Shown in pieces: positions 24,099-36,515 of a stretch of 64,000 nucleotides of DNA. The translations under genes were made by a program, and so were the position numbers. The notes under the pieces were generated by a model. It was given only the letters and a program-made list of their open reading frames with translations. It did not search any database and was not told where the DNA came from. Every line of letters begins with the position of its first letter. Position 1 is the first letter of the stretch. The stretch comes from Zanthoxylum bungeanum (taxonomy: Eukaryota; Streptophyta; Magnoliopsida; Sapindales; Rutaceae): contig SKCR01033469.1 of assembly GCA_019454045.1 (NCBI GenBank), positions 248,001 to 312,000 on the forward strand, read 5' to 3'.

Positions 24099-26596
24099 TG
24101 TTAGGGTTGGTGCTCGGAGCGCCAATCCGGATCGTATTTATGTCCGATTTATGAATACAAATAATTCTTTTTTCCATAATATTACATATTAATGGTTACA
24201 CCTCTTGTTTTTATATACGTATTCGATCTAATTATGATTAGATTGAAACTAAATCTGATTTAGTGATATGTATATATTAGACAAAGACATCAGGATTTAC
24301 AACATTACATAGTGCGCAGTTACAATGTAGTTTGTAATTGATATTGGGAAATGTCACTATAAGTTGTATATTCTCAAATAATGTTTATGGTCAAGATTTA
24401 CTGACACGGGTCGGATAGTATAATCCGTTGAGACCAGTACATGTCGTATATCGAGACTTTGTCCGATGGTTTATCCCAATGAACCATGAGTCTTGGGAGA
24501 CTCGTATAGAAGTGTCGGTGTTTATTTGATAAACACTGAATGACTCACCAAAGATTTTCTAATATATGGTACACCGACGTCAATAGGAATCTTCTCGAGT
24601 CGAGTAACATATTGGTCCTTCGACTTGAGATACCACTGTGGATATATGAGACATCCTCCACATTTTGATGGCAGTCACGTCACCGATCTATACAGATCAT
24701 ACCTCCGCCTGTTCGTTGGGTGTGGACCCATGCTCATGATATCCTGTGAGTATCAGATAGAATCTGCCAGTCCTGTGCACATGGCATAGGTATCATGTAT
24801 GTCTTTGCGATCTAGTGAATCTATGGGTGTGGTATACTTTGGAAGCGAGTTCTGAGTGTTATTTAGAGATCGTGAATTTGAAAGTCGACTATATTATACC
24901 TTAAGGATTTGACGTTCCTATCTATATCCCCGGTAAAATATTGATAGCCTATGACGGAGGTATTATACGTATGTAATGACCTCGACTTGCATAGTTTAGC
25001 GAGATTATCTGTGGTCGTCATAATTTACGAGTGGGTGAATTATGGACACAAAATTTGATTATGTGATGGATAAACCTAAACTTAGAGAGTCTCATAATAT
25101 GAAGTGTACTCGTTGAGCACTTGGATAACACGTTATGAACAATATAGATTATTCATAATACTTCATTCGGATTGAATAAGTTAATTCGAATCGTTTAAGG
25201 GTTAAACGAAAAATACATGCATAAGGGGCATTTTAGTCATTTCCTAATTAATGTGTATTTGTATTTAATATATGAATTTATTAAATACACATTAATTAAT
25301 TGTCAAATAAGATATTTGACATATATCATAAATATATGTATTTTGATTATTTAAAGTAAATATGATACATATATTTAGATATTTGTATTTAAGTAATTAT
25401 TTAATTATTTAATTGTTAAATAATTAAAGTAATTAAAATACAAATATCTAAAGTAGGAAATGATTAAAGTGTAAATATTTATATTATTTATATTTTTTGT
25501 TTAAAGGTAATAGTTATCAAATTGGATTTGATGAATTTTGGCTTGATATTTATTTTTTGATTAAATGAATTTCAAATGAAAAAAATACCCCCCCAAATTC
25601 GGCCAAACCTAGTATTTAAAGTGAAAAATTATTTTTCTATTTAATAAGCTACCATGACCGAAACCCTCTCAAAATAAAAGCTTCCAAAATATTTCTTGAG
25701 AGAAACTTGAGAGAAAGTGATCAAATCAAGAAGTAAGCTTAAGGAAATTTGGAGATTGTGAGGTAATTTTTAATATTCTTAAGCTTAGAAAATTTATTTC
25801 TTGTTCTTGAGTATCTATAATTGTTCTAAGGATTCTTTGTTTCTTAAATTTTGGGGCTTTTTGATTTGGGTGATGATTTGAGAGGCTAGATGCATGTGTG
25901 AAGTAATATAGTAATATTAGTTCAATTTTATCAGATGATGACTTGTTGCCATTCTAAAGTGTTATGACTACTCTTGCAATACCTAGAATTGTTCTTGAGT
26001 GCTTCATTGGTGGTGGCTTTGATTGGTGTAAATATTAATATGATTAATGTTGAGAAAATTGGATTTAAAGCATGAAAAATGATTATTTTTGCATCCAGAT
26101 CAGATCTGGAAATTCTGGAAATTTGGTGATGAAAAATATTTTATTTAAATGTATTGGATGTGTATGAGGCATTGAAATAATTGCCGAAAATTATTTCGGA
26201 GTGAAAACATGCGAAATCGGTGAAAAACGGCGTTACAGGGTGAGTTTCGGGCTTACCAGGTAACGACTGTCCAAACAATGAATTGGTCACTGTTTGAGCA
26301 GCCCATGAGCTGCCCAAGTATTATTGGGGCTGACCTGGGCAGCCCCCATATGTATTGGTTGGTCGGTTCTGGTAAAAAACACATTTTATGTTGTTTTGCT
26401 GAAATACAATTTCGTTAATGTTTCGTGATGTTTTCTAAATTATTTATATTGTTATTTGATAACAAATATAATATGTTTAGGTAAAATATGAATGAATTAT
26501 TCATATTGGATATTGAATAATTTATTCGGTAAGTTTAAAAGTTTTAAAGTTAGGATTTCGACCGAACCGCGCCTTCCGCTACGCCTGACCCCAACA
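24099..26596 (+). repeat. Right LTR of copia B1
   Basis: 2498 bases. Its right end, with the GTTAC.AGGTAACG and GGGCAGCCC motifs near 26250-26350 and CGCGCCTTCCGCT.CGCCT near 26569, resembles the B2 LTRs and not its own left partner. Its TATA position (near 25612) is altered to TATTTAAAG. Confidence 0.85.
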
Positions 26597-27634
26597 AATC
26601 GCTCGAAAATCGTTGTCGATTTAGGGCATTCAAAATTCACCAGATCAAATCACTCAAACAGTGATTTAAGATTAAACCACGATTAATCACAACTTAAATA
26701 ATATGGTCTACTTGTAAAAAAAATAAAAAAGAAGACTGCGTAATAAAGATGGCAGAAAAGCTCCGGCCCAGTCCGACCCGGACAGGCCCGCCCAGGCTTT
26801 GGCTCGGTCCGGAATAAAAAAATCTCGGGCCGGGCCTAGATTTAAAAGCCTGGCTCAGGCTCGGGCTCGGGCTCGAACCAGTAGACCCGACCATGGTTCC
26901 GGTTCTGAATCGGAGCCGAACCGGACAATTTCGACTCCAATCGGTTCCGATTTCTAAATTTTTTCGATTCGGTTAGGGTTCACCCTTGACCGAACCGAAG
27001 TGGAACCATTGGAACCGTCTGATTCTACGATTCCGGTTGGAACCGTAAGGCTCCCTACCACAGTGTAGGCACTGCATTTTTTGCATATAAGTCCCGATGA
27101 GGAGTCTCACACGGAGACACTACCTTTTAAGTCGTGGAAGTCGCGGGAAACGGACGTCGAAGGGAAAAGATGGAAATCAGTACTTTGTCGAATTGGACTC
27201 GCTTGTTTAGCTTCGGGCTCAATGGTGGACCTTCGTTTTAAAATTCACCTAGCCTAAAACATTCACAAACCAATTAACCCCGGCCCAAAATCCCCGCCAA
27301 CTCCTTTGCCTTGACCTAAAACCCCCGCAAACCCACACACCATTAAGCTTACCAGCAAACCCACCAACCAAAGCCAAGCCCACGCCCAAACATGGCCCAT
27401 GCACGCCCAATACCCTTAAAACACATTCAAGTAATTAAAATGCATATTTAAAACATGGGAAAATCAAAATAAAACAAATAAAATCTAAATAATTGCATGC
27501 CTAATTAAGATAAATCAAATATATTAACTCCCTAATTAAACCAAATCTTGTCTCCAATCAAATAATAGGTTTTCCTTGTATGACACTGATTGGTCTCCTT
27601 CCTATTCAAGCACATAGAAACCCTAGCCTTTGTC

Positions 27635-27642
27635 TATAAAAG
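27635..27642 (+). promoter_or_regulatory. TATA box of the Tat 5' LTR
   Basis: TATAAAAG followed about 25 bases downstream by a CT-rich initiator-like stretch. The same octamer and context occur in the 3' LTR at 37599-37606, which places the transcription start near 27665 and 37630. Confidence 0.65.
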
Positions 27643-28758
27643 AAACCCAAAACCAACACTCCCCCTCTCTCTCCAACTCACGCATACACAAAGAGAAAAA
27701 GCCTAGCCATTCACGCCCAACTCAAAGACAAGCACAAGAAATTTATCTTCTCATCCTTCACTCTCAAGAACCGTATACACATCCTCCTAAACACCATCCA
27801 CCACCGAAAATCACCAACCAAATACACCACCCTCCATACACGCAAAATAGCCTCCTTCACTACCCAAAACCGAGCACACAAACCCCTCAAAACAGTCCTC
27901 ATTGCCGCAATAAAACATATCCCTAAAACCCCCGAAACAGTCCCCTAACGCCACCAAAACTGCATCACCGAAACAATCACAAAATCCGACTGTAACCACC
28001 GAAATCTGCCCCCTAAACAGCCCTTGTATCACCGAAAATCTACACCCCCATACAGCCCCTGCATCACCAAAACAGCCTCTGAAAATTCCCCATACATTAC
28101 CGAAATATACAGCCCAAAACAGTCCACATAAGTACTGAAAAATAGCTGCACTGTACCCCTGAAACTACCAAAAAACACACCTAAAACAGTAGCCTAAAAA
28201 ACCTAAAACAGTGAACAAAAACTGCACTTTAAAACCCCTAAATAACCGCATAAAACAGCAGCCCCTAGACCTCTTAAAAAAACGCAAAAACAGTGGCCTT
28301 ATACAACAAAAACAGTGATTGAAAAACAACTGTGAAACGTTGGAAAACAGCAGCCCGAGCAGTGAAAATAGCGAGGAAAGACGCAAACCAGTGAACGAGA
28401 AAAGTTGTGGAGCGTCAGCCCTTCCGATCATCGTGTAACGCGAGTCCGAGAGTCGACGTAAAAGGTTAGACCTGAGGGCACTTTTTACATTTATTTGCAT
28501 GAGTATTGTGGAATGATGTGTGTTGTGGCCCTTGAATAAAATGGAAAATGTGTCGCCTCTTGTGGTATATAGGATGGAAACCCAGACGTAAACTCTGTAG
28601 CCGAATCCGAATGGACGGTAGTGCGGTCTGTACTTGGGATACAACTCCACGTACCACTCGAGAAAACGGCACATATTTCGATTTATTTTGTCTTGTTTGT
28701 TTATTATCCGTTATTTAATTTCTGCATGTTATTTGTTTATGTAATGATGAGATAAAGC

Positions 28759-29600
28759 GCATGGGCTTAGTAAGTTGGATTAAAGGTCCTCCATTTCGAG
28801 GGGTTAAAATCCTTTACCACGATGTTTTGCCGCGCCGGATGATGTATATTCGGTTGAATGTAAGATGTGTTCAATCGGGTATACAAAGTCCGATATTGTT
28901 GTCTTTATTTTTTATATGCATTATGTTATTAGCGCATGGGCTTAGTAAGTTGGATTAAAGGTCCTCCATGTCGAGGGGTTAAAATCATTTACCACGATGT
29001 TTTGCCGCGTCGGATGATGTATATTCGGTCGAATGTAAGATGTGTTCAATTGGGTATACGAAGTCCGATATTGTTGTCTTTATTTTTATATGCATTATGT
29101 TATTAGCGTATGGGCTTAGTAAGTTGGATTAAAGGTCCTCCATGTCGAGGGGTTAAAAGCCTTTACCACGATGCTTTGGCGCGCCGGATAATGTATATTC
29201 GATTGAATGTAAGACGTGTCCAGTCGAGGATACGAAGTCCAATATTGTTGTCTTTACTTTTATATGCATTATGATGTGATGCGCATGGGCTTAGTAAGTT
29301 GGATTAAAGGTCCTCTATTTGGAGGGATAAAAAGCCTACGGTCTACCTTTACCACGATACTTCGCCACGCCTTTTATTTCATTATTTGCTTTTCTTATAT
29401 GTCATCTTCTTGCATAATCATGCATCATGTTGCATCGCGTATGGGCAAATCCAGTTGGATTAAAGGTCCTCAACTTTGAGGGATAGAAAGCCTACGGGCT
29501 ACCTTTGCCACGGCATTTTGCCACACCGAAAAAAGTGTATTTGATTGAATTTGAGATATGTTCAATCGGACACTTGAAGTCCTATATAGATGTGGGCATA
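28759..29600. repeat. ~175 bp tandem repeats in the Tat 5' LTR
   Basis: Five copies beginning GC(A/G)TGGGC(T/A) at 28759, 28934, 29108, 29283 and 29439 (spacings 175, 174, 175, 156). Each contains AGTTGGATTAAAGGTCCTC and a TTTACCACGAT or TTTGCCACGGC segment. The last two copies are more diverged. Confidence 0.9.
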
Positions 29601-29823
29601 TGTCGCATCTCTTTTCTTTCACTTCCATTATTTATCTTTCAAATCGCATCATGGCACGTTTAGTTTGATGTACAATTGCCTCTTTGGTTATTTCTTTGCA
29701 TTATATACCTAATTGTTTCTCTTTATTACGAATGATTGTGCAACTGCCATTTGTTTGCATTTCCGTGTCCATGAATGTAATGTGCTTATGACATTGTATG
29801 CTTGCCGTATTTCAATTTATCTT

Positions 29824-30013
29824 TATGCATGCAAATTCAGACATAGATTATATGCAAATAGGTTGTATGCAAATTTGGACATAGATTGTGCAAATTTGGA
29901 CGGGGATTGTATGCAAATAGGTTGTATGCAAATTTGGACATATATTGTATGCAAATAGGTTGTATGCAAATTTGGACATAGATTATATGCAAATAGGTTG
30001 TAAGCAAATATGA
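29824..30013. repeat. ~38 bp tandem repeats in the Tat 5' LTR
   Basis: Alternating TTGTATGCAAATTTGGACAT and AGATTGTATGCAAATAGG words, about five copies, one with an internal loss. The 3' LTR has a longer array at the same place. Confidence 0.88.
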
Positions 30014-30344
30014 AAATGTGTTACATGTGAACTTAGATGAACTTTTGATTTATGCGTGCGAACTTAGAAATAGAATACCCTTAGGAATATATGTTGCTAG
30101 GCTCGATAAAATTATTGCACAAATCATTTTGTTACGAGTGGCATAAGTAAGGGACCATTCTGAACCCAACGGTTTGAGGTCTTCCCTTGCGAGGGGTGAG
30201 TGCGGCCTTAAATCATTTTCCCGGTTCACACCGGGTGGCGACTCCTTTATTCTTCGGTTTAGTCCCTCACGGGCTACTCCGTACTCCCAATCGGGCCGCG
30301 AGCCCAAAACAGCATGCGTCATCCAGTTTCTGTGTCCCACAGTC

Positions 30345-30362
30345 TGGCGACTCCACTAGGGA
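30345..30362 (+). other. Primer binding site of the Tat element
   Basis: TGGCGACTCCACTAGGGA, three bases after the LTR end. This is the form seen in Tat/Ogre-type elements and unlike the methionine-tRNA sites of the copia elements here. Confidence 0.8.
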
Positions 30363-30886
30363 TAGAGAATCGGCCTCGAAATAATGTCTTGTAATATTAT
30401 GATTTGTGCTTTAAGTTAACTGTTCCTATAGTGGGTTGAAAGGGGTTTAATCAAAGGAACTTTTAAGGCTAAGTAATGGTTTGGTGTCTTCCTTCACTCA
30501 CTACCTTTCTATAAGGAAAAGCTGTGAAGGCACCTAGATAATCATCTACTCGTAGCCTACTGTGATGGACTAATTTGGAGGACTCATTGTTTATTCCTAA
30601 CACCAAGTGATAAGAGCCTAAGAGGCTTGGGTACTTAAGAGAGCCTCGCTCCACCCTCCCTCTGGGGAATCTACAACGGGAAATCCATTTGACAGTCAGT
30701 CACACACCATAGCTCGTTGGCACGTACCTTAGTGTATAAAAAAGGGTGTGCTCATTTGGTCGCTCGGACCCTTGAGTGGGGAGACCTAGTTGTGGGTAAT
30801 CCTTCGTCAGCGAGAGCCTTTGTCCACACCCCCGTAAACCCGCATGTGAACCTTAGTCGTAGAACTAATAAGAATTATTTACTTGT

Positions 30887-31311
30887 GCTTGTGTTTGGGA
30901 ACATGGTCATTTGGATCCATTCGGACATTTTGTCATGAGGTATGGACTTGTTGGGCCATTTAAACTGGGACAAGAACATATCTTATGATGATTGGGCCAA
31001 AAGCCTCTAAAACGCCAATGGGCTATTATATGCTTGTGTTTGGGAACATTGTCGTTTGGATCCATTCGGACCTTTTGTCATGAGGTATGGGCTTGTTAGG
31101 CCATTTAAACTAGGACAAGAACGTAGCTTATGATGATTGGGCCAAAAGCTTCTAAAATGCCAATGGGCCATTATATGTTTGTGTTTATGAACATTATCAT
31201 TTGGATATGGTTGGACTTCTTGCCCTGAGATGTGAACTTGTTGGGCCATTTAAACTGGGACGAGTTCACTCCTATGACAGTTAGCCCAAAAGCTTCTAAA
31301 ATGATGATGAG
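30887..31311. repeat. 145 bp tandem repeats in the Tat leader
   Basis: Three copies starting GCTTGTGTTTGGGAAC at 30887 and 31032 and the variant GTTTGTGTTTATGAAC at 31177 (period 145). Each contains TTGTTGGGCCATTTAAACT-like and CCAAAAGC(C/T)TCTAAAA words. They lie between the primer site and the gag remnant. Confidence 0.88.
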
Positions 31312-31479
31312 TCGATTTGTGTGAAAATTTTAATGAGTTGATATATTCCTTGTATCGCATACATCTCATTCATCTCATGCATACATATATCATGTTAACA
31401 CCCTCTATGTCTATAAAAGACATCATAGATTCCCGTTGGGTTAGGGAAGAGGGAAGACTCACTAAAAGACCGGTAATAG

Positions 31480-32080
31480 ATATGAGTACATCCGATAACG
31501 AGGTATCCCGGATAGATCAGTTGGAAAACGGTCTCGCCAAAATTACTGAACAGTTGCAAGCCTTGACTACTACTGTGGCTGGTATGGCTGTACCCCGTGC
31601 TGGGGAAGTTCTGAGAATGTGAGGCGCGAGGAGCCTCCGAATGGGTTGGGGATGATATCCCCCATTTTGATGACGACATGGCAGAGTATGCAACAGGCAG
31701 AGTGATTGGGTCTCAGGCAGAATTTTTGGGAAGACTTCTCCAGTTGTGATGAAGAAGAAGTGAGGGGAATGACACGCAGCGGTCATTTCTATAATGATAT
31801 GGCAAAAAGAGGTAAGGAAGTATTAACATATGGCAGAGAAGTGATTGAGAATGCAGAGATTACTGAGGGAGATACAGTGCTGAGGCAGTTGAAAAAGACT
31901 CGGGCATAGGTTAGCATCTGGGAATTGTTGTGTTCATCACAGGAACATAGACGGGCCATGGTTGAGGCCTTAAGAAAGATAGTAGTGTCAGAAGACGCCA
32001 ACCCCGCAATGTTTGTTGGGTCAGTCCAATAGAAAACTCTGCCAATATCTTTTTCTGAGGAAGAACTCCTAGCTGAGGGG
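31480..32080 (+). pseudogene. Tat gag remnant
   Basis: Contains a short coiled N-terminal piece (31482-31620, IDQLENGLAKITEQLQALT) and then, after a jump, the gag-protease linker of Tat elements (RSGHFYND near 31780, TVLRQLKKT near 31880, then EHRRAMVEALRKI near 31945). The capsid core and zinc knuckle expected between them are absent, so several hundred codons are deleted. Stops occur at 31907 and near 32030. Confidence 0.7.
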
Positions 32081-32700
32081 AGAAATCATAATAGACCCTT
32101 ATTTATCAGAGCTGAAGTGAGGGGTAAAATGACCTCTTGTGTGATGGTGGATGACGGCTCATCCATTAATGTGTGCCCGTTGAAGATTTTGGCCAAGCTG
32201 GGTATGAAGGCAACATATCTGGATCCCTCTAGTATGACTATCAAGGCTTATGATGACAGTAAGCGAGGATTTGATGGTACATTTGTGGCAGCGGTCAAGG
32301 TTGGTCCTATTGAGGACGAAGTTGAGTTCACAGTGCTGGATATCCCAGCTACTTTTGTCTTGTTGTTGGGAAGGCCTTAGTTTCATAAGCTTGGAGGCGT
32401 GCCTTCTACTGTGCACCAGATGATTAAGTTCCCGTATGAGGGAGAGATTGTCACCATTCGAGCTGAGGTGGACAATGATGTAGCTGCTTTGGAGATACAG
32501 CCTTTCACGAGGTTCCAAGTGTCGGTGACTTTTGAGGATTGGGTGGATCCTAGGGTGGTTAGGATCATGGAAAAGATGAAGTTCGAGCCGGGCAAAGGTT
32601 CAACATTGCCTAACTTTAAAGGTCAGACCACTCGAATGGGTTTGGGGTACAAGTCTGATGAAGAAAAGCCGAGGGCTAAAAAAAAGGGTTGGAATTGATG
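32081..32700 (+). pseudogene. Tat aspartic protease and linker, broken
   Basis: The retropepsin active-site block MVDDGSSINVCP (near 32143) and the downstream FVLLLGRP flap/end motif (near 32355) are recognisable. The Tat family usually has DTGS or DDGS here. A TAG at 32378 replaces the tryptophan expected after LLLGRP, after which the same frame continues (HKLGGVPSTVHQ) to 32698. A frame change leads into pol. Confidence 0.82.
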
Positions 32701-35700
32701 GAATGCTTTGTGAAGGCTTCAGGGTATCAAGGTGAGCCCGAACCAATAGAAGTTAATGGGATTGTGGTGCCTGGATTTGAGATCTTCAAGGATATGTTGG
32801 GTGAAAAGCCGCTGACAAAAGAAATTATGAAAGAAGAAGATAAGTGTGAAGGAGAGTTGATGAAATTGGAGAGCCTGACTCTTGAAAATGATGAAGAAAT
32901 TGAGAAAAATCCGGTTGCGGAGGAAGAAGTGTCTGTGGATGATGAAGACATTTATCTTCCTACTTTATTTGAGTGTACTTCTGCATTTGCTAGTAATAAA
33001 GACAATCATTTTGCTTACTTGCCTGAGTCTCTTCCTTTCAATTGGCATGACTTGAGTATATTTGATATCAGCTCAACCAGAACAAATGCATTTAACTTGG
33101 GCACGCCTGAGAACCCCAAGGAAATTCTGATTGCAAGTGAGGTTACCTCCGAGGAGAGGGAGAAATTAGAAGAAATATTGGTAAAATATGCCAAAGTGTT
33201 TGCTTGGTCCTACGAGGACATGCCTGGGGTAGACAGAAGTATTGCCCAGCATACAATACCAACTTATCCAAATACGAGGCCAGTAAAACAGAAACTCCGA
33301 CGGATGAGACCAGAATGGGCTGAGAAAGTTAGAGAAGAAGTCAAGAAACAGATAGATGTGGGGTTTCTGGAAGTGGTAAAGTATCCCGAATGGTTAGCAA
33401 ATATTGTGCCAATGCCGAAGAAAGACGGAAAAGTCAGAATGTGTATGGATTACAGTGATCTCAACAAGGCTTGTCCGAAAGATGATTTTCCTCTACCTCA
33501 TATTGATGTACTAGTTGATAGTGCAGCTTTATCTATCATGTATTCATTTGCAGATGGGTTTTCAGGGTATAATCAGGTTCTTATGGCTGAGGAAGACAAG
33601 CATAAAATTGCCTTCGTCACCGAGTGGGTACTTATTGTTACAAGAAAATGCCGTTTGGGCTCAAAAATGCAGGAGCTACTTATCAACGGATGGCCACTAC
33701 ATTATTTCATGACTTGATGCACAAAGAGATTGAAGTATATGTGGATGACATGATGGTGAAATCAGAAACCAGAATCGGACATATAGAAGCGCTGGAAAAG
33801 TTCATTCAGAGAGTTGACCAATACAACTTGCGGCTGAATCCCAAGAAATGTGTGTTTGGGGTAACATCAGGAAAATTGCTGGGACATACAGTGGGAATGG
33901 GAGGAATAGAAGTAGATTCTGAGAAAATCAAGGCAATTACTGAGATGCCGGCACCGAAGACAGAGAAAGAGGTTAGAGCATTCCTGGGAAAAATTCAGTA
34001 CATCAGTAGGTTCATCGCCAAATTGACATTATTGTGTGAGCCTATTTTCAAACTGTTGAGAAAGGACCAGCCAGTGAAATGGAATGAGCAGTGTCAGTCA
34101 GCCTTCGACAAGATCAGAGAATACTTGGTAAAACCTCATGTATTGAAACCTCCAAGACCGGGCAAGCCTTTGGTACTGTATTTGGCTATAGAATCAGAAG
34201 CACTGGGTGCAATGATGGTACAGACAGATGAGACCGGGGTAGAGCATGCAGTCTACTATCTCAGTAAGAAAATGCTTCCGTATGAAGCCCGCTATCAAAA
34301 AGTAGAGAATATTTGTTTGGCAATAGTATGGGCATCCAGAAAATTGCGGCATTACTTCTAATCTTACAAGATCCAGGTAGTGCAAAGGATAATCCTTTGA
34401 AATATCTGCATTCAGTGCCTTCGCTAGTGGGAAAATTGGGCAGATGGTTAGTGTTGCTGACAGAGTTTGACATTGAGTACCTCACTTCCAAATTGATCAA
34501 GGGGCGAGCCGTAGCAGAGTTTCTGGCATTGCAACCTATTGAAGGGGATCAGCATAAGTTTGAATTTCCAGATAAAGAGATCCAGGCAATAACAGTTCAG
34601 GGATGGAAAATGTACTTTGACGGAGCAGTGAATTACAAGGGAGCCGGAATTGGGATTTTGATAGTGACCCCGGAAGGAGAAACCTTGCATATGGCCAAGA
34701 GGTTGACATTCGGAGTAACCAACAACATGGCTGAGTACGAAGCATGTGCTTTTGGGTTGATGGCACTGATAGCCTTGAAGGCTGAGAGCGTAGAGGTCTA
34801 CTGGGATTCAATGTTAGTAATTCGACAGATTCAGGGAGAATGGGAACTGAAGGAAGAACGGTTGAAACCTTACCTTTTTCACCTCAGAAAGTTGGCACAG
34901 GCTATCCCTGATTGTAAATTTCAGCACTTGCCGCGAGAAGAGAATCAGATGGCAGATGCATTGGCTACACTTGCAGCGACTTGGGAAAATCCAGAGAAGT
35001 TAGTGATGAGACCATTGATACTGACAACAGCAAGTAAACTGATCCATGAGACAGAAAGAGTTTCGGAAGTAGAGATCGACGATGGTAAACCTTGGTATCA
35101 TGACATTCAGAGGTATTTGGAGAGAGCTCCCAGAGGAAGTAAGCAGAAAAGACAGAATAGCCATGCAGAAGTTGGCTTCTCAGTATGTGATTTTGAAAGG
35201 GGAACTGTACAAGAGGCAAGCAAATGGCATTCAGCTAAAATGTTTGAGAAGAGAAGAGGCTCAGAAGATAATGGAAGAAATACATGCCGGGGTATGTGGA
35301 CCACATATGAATGGGTTGAATTTGTCTCGCAAGATTGCAAGACAAGGTTTCTATTGGTTAACCATGGAGACAGACTGTGTGAAGCTGGTAAAACATTGTC
35401 ACGATTGTCAAGCACATGGTAATATGAATCATCTGCCTCACACAGAGTTACACGGGTTGTCAGAGCCTTGGCCTTTCTCAGGATGGGGAATTGATATGAT
35501 TGGAGAGATTCGACCAAATGCATCGAATGGACATCGCTTCATAGTAGTGGCAGTAGACTACTTCTCAAAGTGGGTGGAAGCTGAATCATTCCGCAACGTT
35601 ACAGCAAAGCAGATGGCAAAGTTCATAACCCGGAATCTCATATGTCGGTATAGTATGCCGCATCATGTGGTCACAGACAACAGAGTTCAGTTCCAAGGGG

Positions 35701-36332
35701 AAACAAAGGCAATGCTGCAGAAGTACGGGATAGGCCATCACAAGTCATCGCCTTATAGACCGCAGGCAAATGGGGCAGTCGAGGCAGCCAACAAGACAAT
35801 AAAGAAAATGTTAGCCAATATGACAGATAACTACAGAGACTGGGCCGATAAATTGACGTATGCCTTGTGGGGGTACAGAACGTCTGTGAGAACATCAACA
35901 TTAGCCACGCTGTACTCTTTGGTTTATGGAATGGAAACAGTACTGCCAGTGGAAGTTGAGATACAGTCAATGAGGGTATTAGCAGAAACAGAGTTACCTG
36001 AACAAGAATGGGCCGCACAGAGGTTTGATCAGTTAGCACTGCTAGATGAAAAGAGAATGAAGTCCTTGTATCACATGCAGATATATCAGAAGAGGTTGGC
36101 TCGGGCATTCAACAAGAAGGTGCGCCCTACTAAGATTAAAAAGGGTGATTTGGTACATAAGCAGTCAAGGTCGTCGACGACATATCCGAGAGGAAAGTTC
36201 AGACCTAACTGGGAAGGACCTTACATAGTGCAGAAAGTAATGGAAAATGGGGCAGTGAGACTGTCAGACTTGGAAGGTAACGAGTTCACTGAGCCGATCG
36301 ACGTGGACAGATTGAAGCAATATTTTGCCTGA
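32689..36332 (+). pseudogene. Tat pol: RT, two RNase H domains, integrase (frameshifted)
   Basis: Reverse transcriptase starts near 33307 (VGFLEVVKYPEWLANIVPMP, MCMDYSDLNKACPKDDFPLP) and includes the catalytic YVDD at 33738-33749. A first gypsy-type RNase H lies at about 34090-34450. A second, archaeal-like RNase H with WKMYFDGAVN, NNMAEYEA and ADALATLA follows at about 34602-34983; this duplication marks the Tat lineage. Integrase has an HHCC finger (HAGVCGPH, CHDCQAHG, about 35284-35420), core acids in GIDMIGE, VVTDNR and NGAVEAANK, and a C-terminal tail to the stop at 36330-36332. Frame changes near 33625, between 34361 and 34390, and near 35130 split it into four open pieces. Domain order is intact; function is not. 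Confidence 0.93.
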
Positions 36333-36515
36333 GAAAGAGAACACTTGGCAGAAGACCTAACCCGACGGGATAAGGAAACTCATGCATGCATGCATACAAG
36401 TAACACATTTTGGCATTCGTTTTGTGTTTGTTTTGTATTCACAAGTTCTGAAGAAGAAAATAGAAGGCGGTAAAGACAAGCCAATCAGAAGAGTCAACAT
36501 ACCAGCAGCAGTTTT

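Larger units (their letters stand above)
20661..26596 (+). mobile_element. Copia family B element B1 (short interior)
   Basis: Two 2.5 kb LTRs (20661-23161 and 24099-26596), both starting TGTTAGG.TTGGTGCT and ending CCCAACA, flank only 937 bases of interior. The interior keeps the primer site at its left and the RNase H/purine-tract end at its right, so most of gag-pol is deleted compared with B2 at 41398. The pentamers outside the LTRs (GTGTA and AATCG) do not match. The right-hand thirds of the two LTRs are also built differently. Together these suggest recombination between elements, not one clean insertion. Confidence 0.85.
27064..30341 (+). repeat. 5' LTR of the Tat element
   Basis: 3278 bases. 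From left to right: TATA box (27635), a C- and A-rich leader (to about 28350), a unique block around 28430-28680, five ~175 bp tandem copies (28759 onward), a ~38 bp repeat block (29824-30013), and the conserved end. Long frames on either strand here (such as 28165-28674 minus) have no protein family features. Confidence 0.92.

Noticed and set aside
20661..26596. Treating B1 as a simple intact insertion with a target duplication
   Set aside because: The flanking pentamers differ completely and the LTR ends have different architecture.
27630..28674. Open frames in the Tat LTR leader on both strands (98 to 169 codons)
   Set aside because: Low-complexity C- and A-rich DNA gives proline/threonine or phenylalanine/glycine peptides. 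The same region in the 3' LTR breaks these frames.
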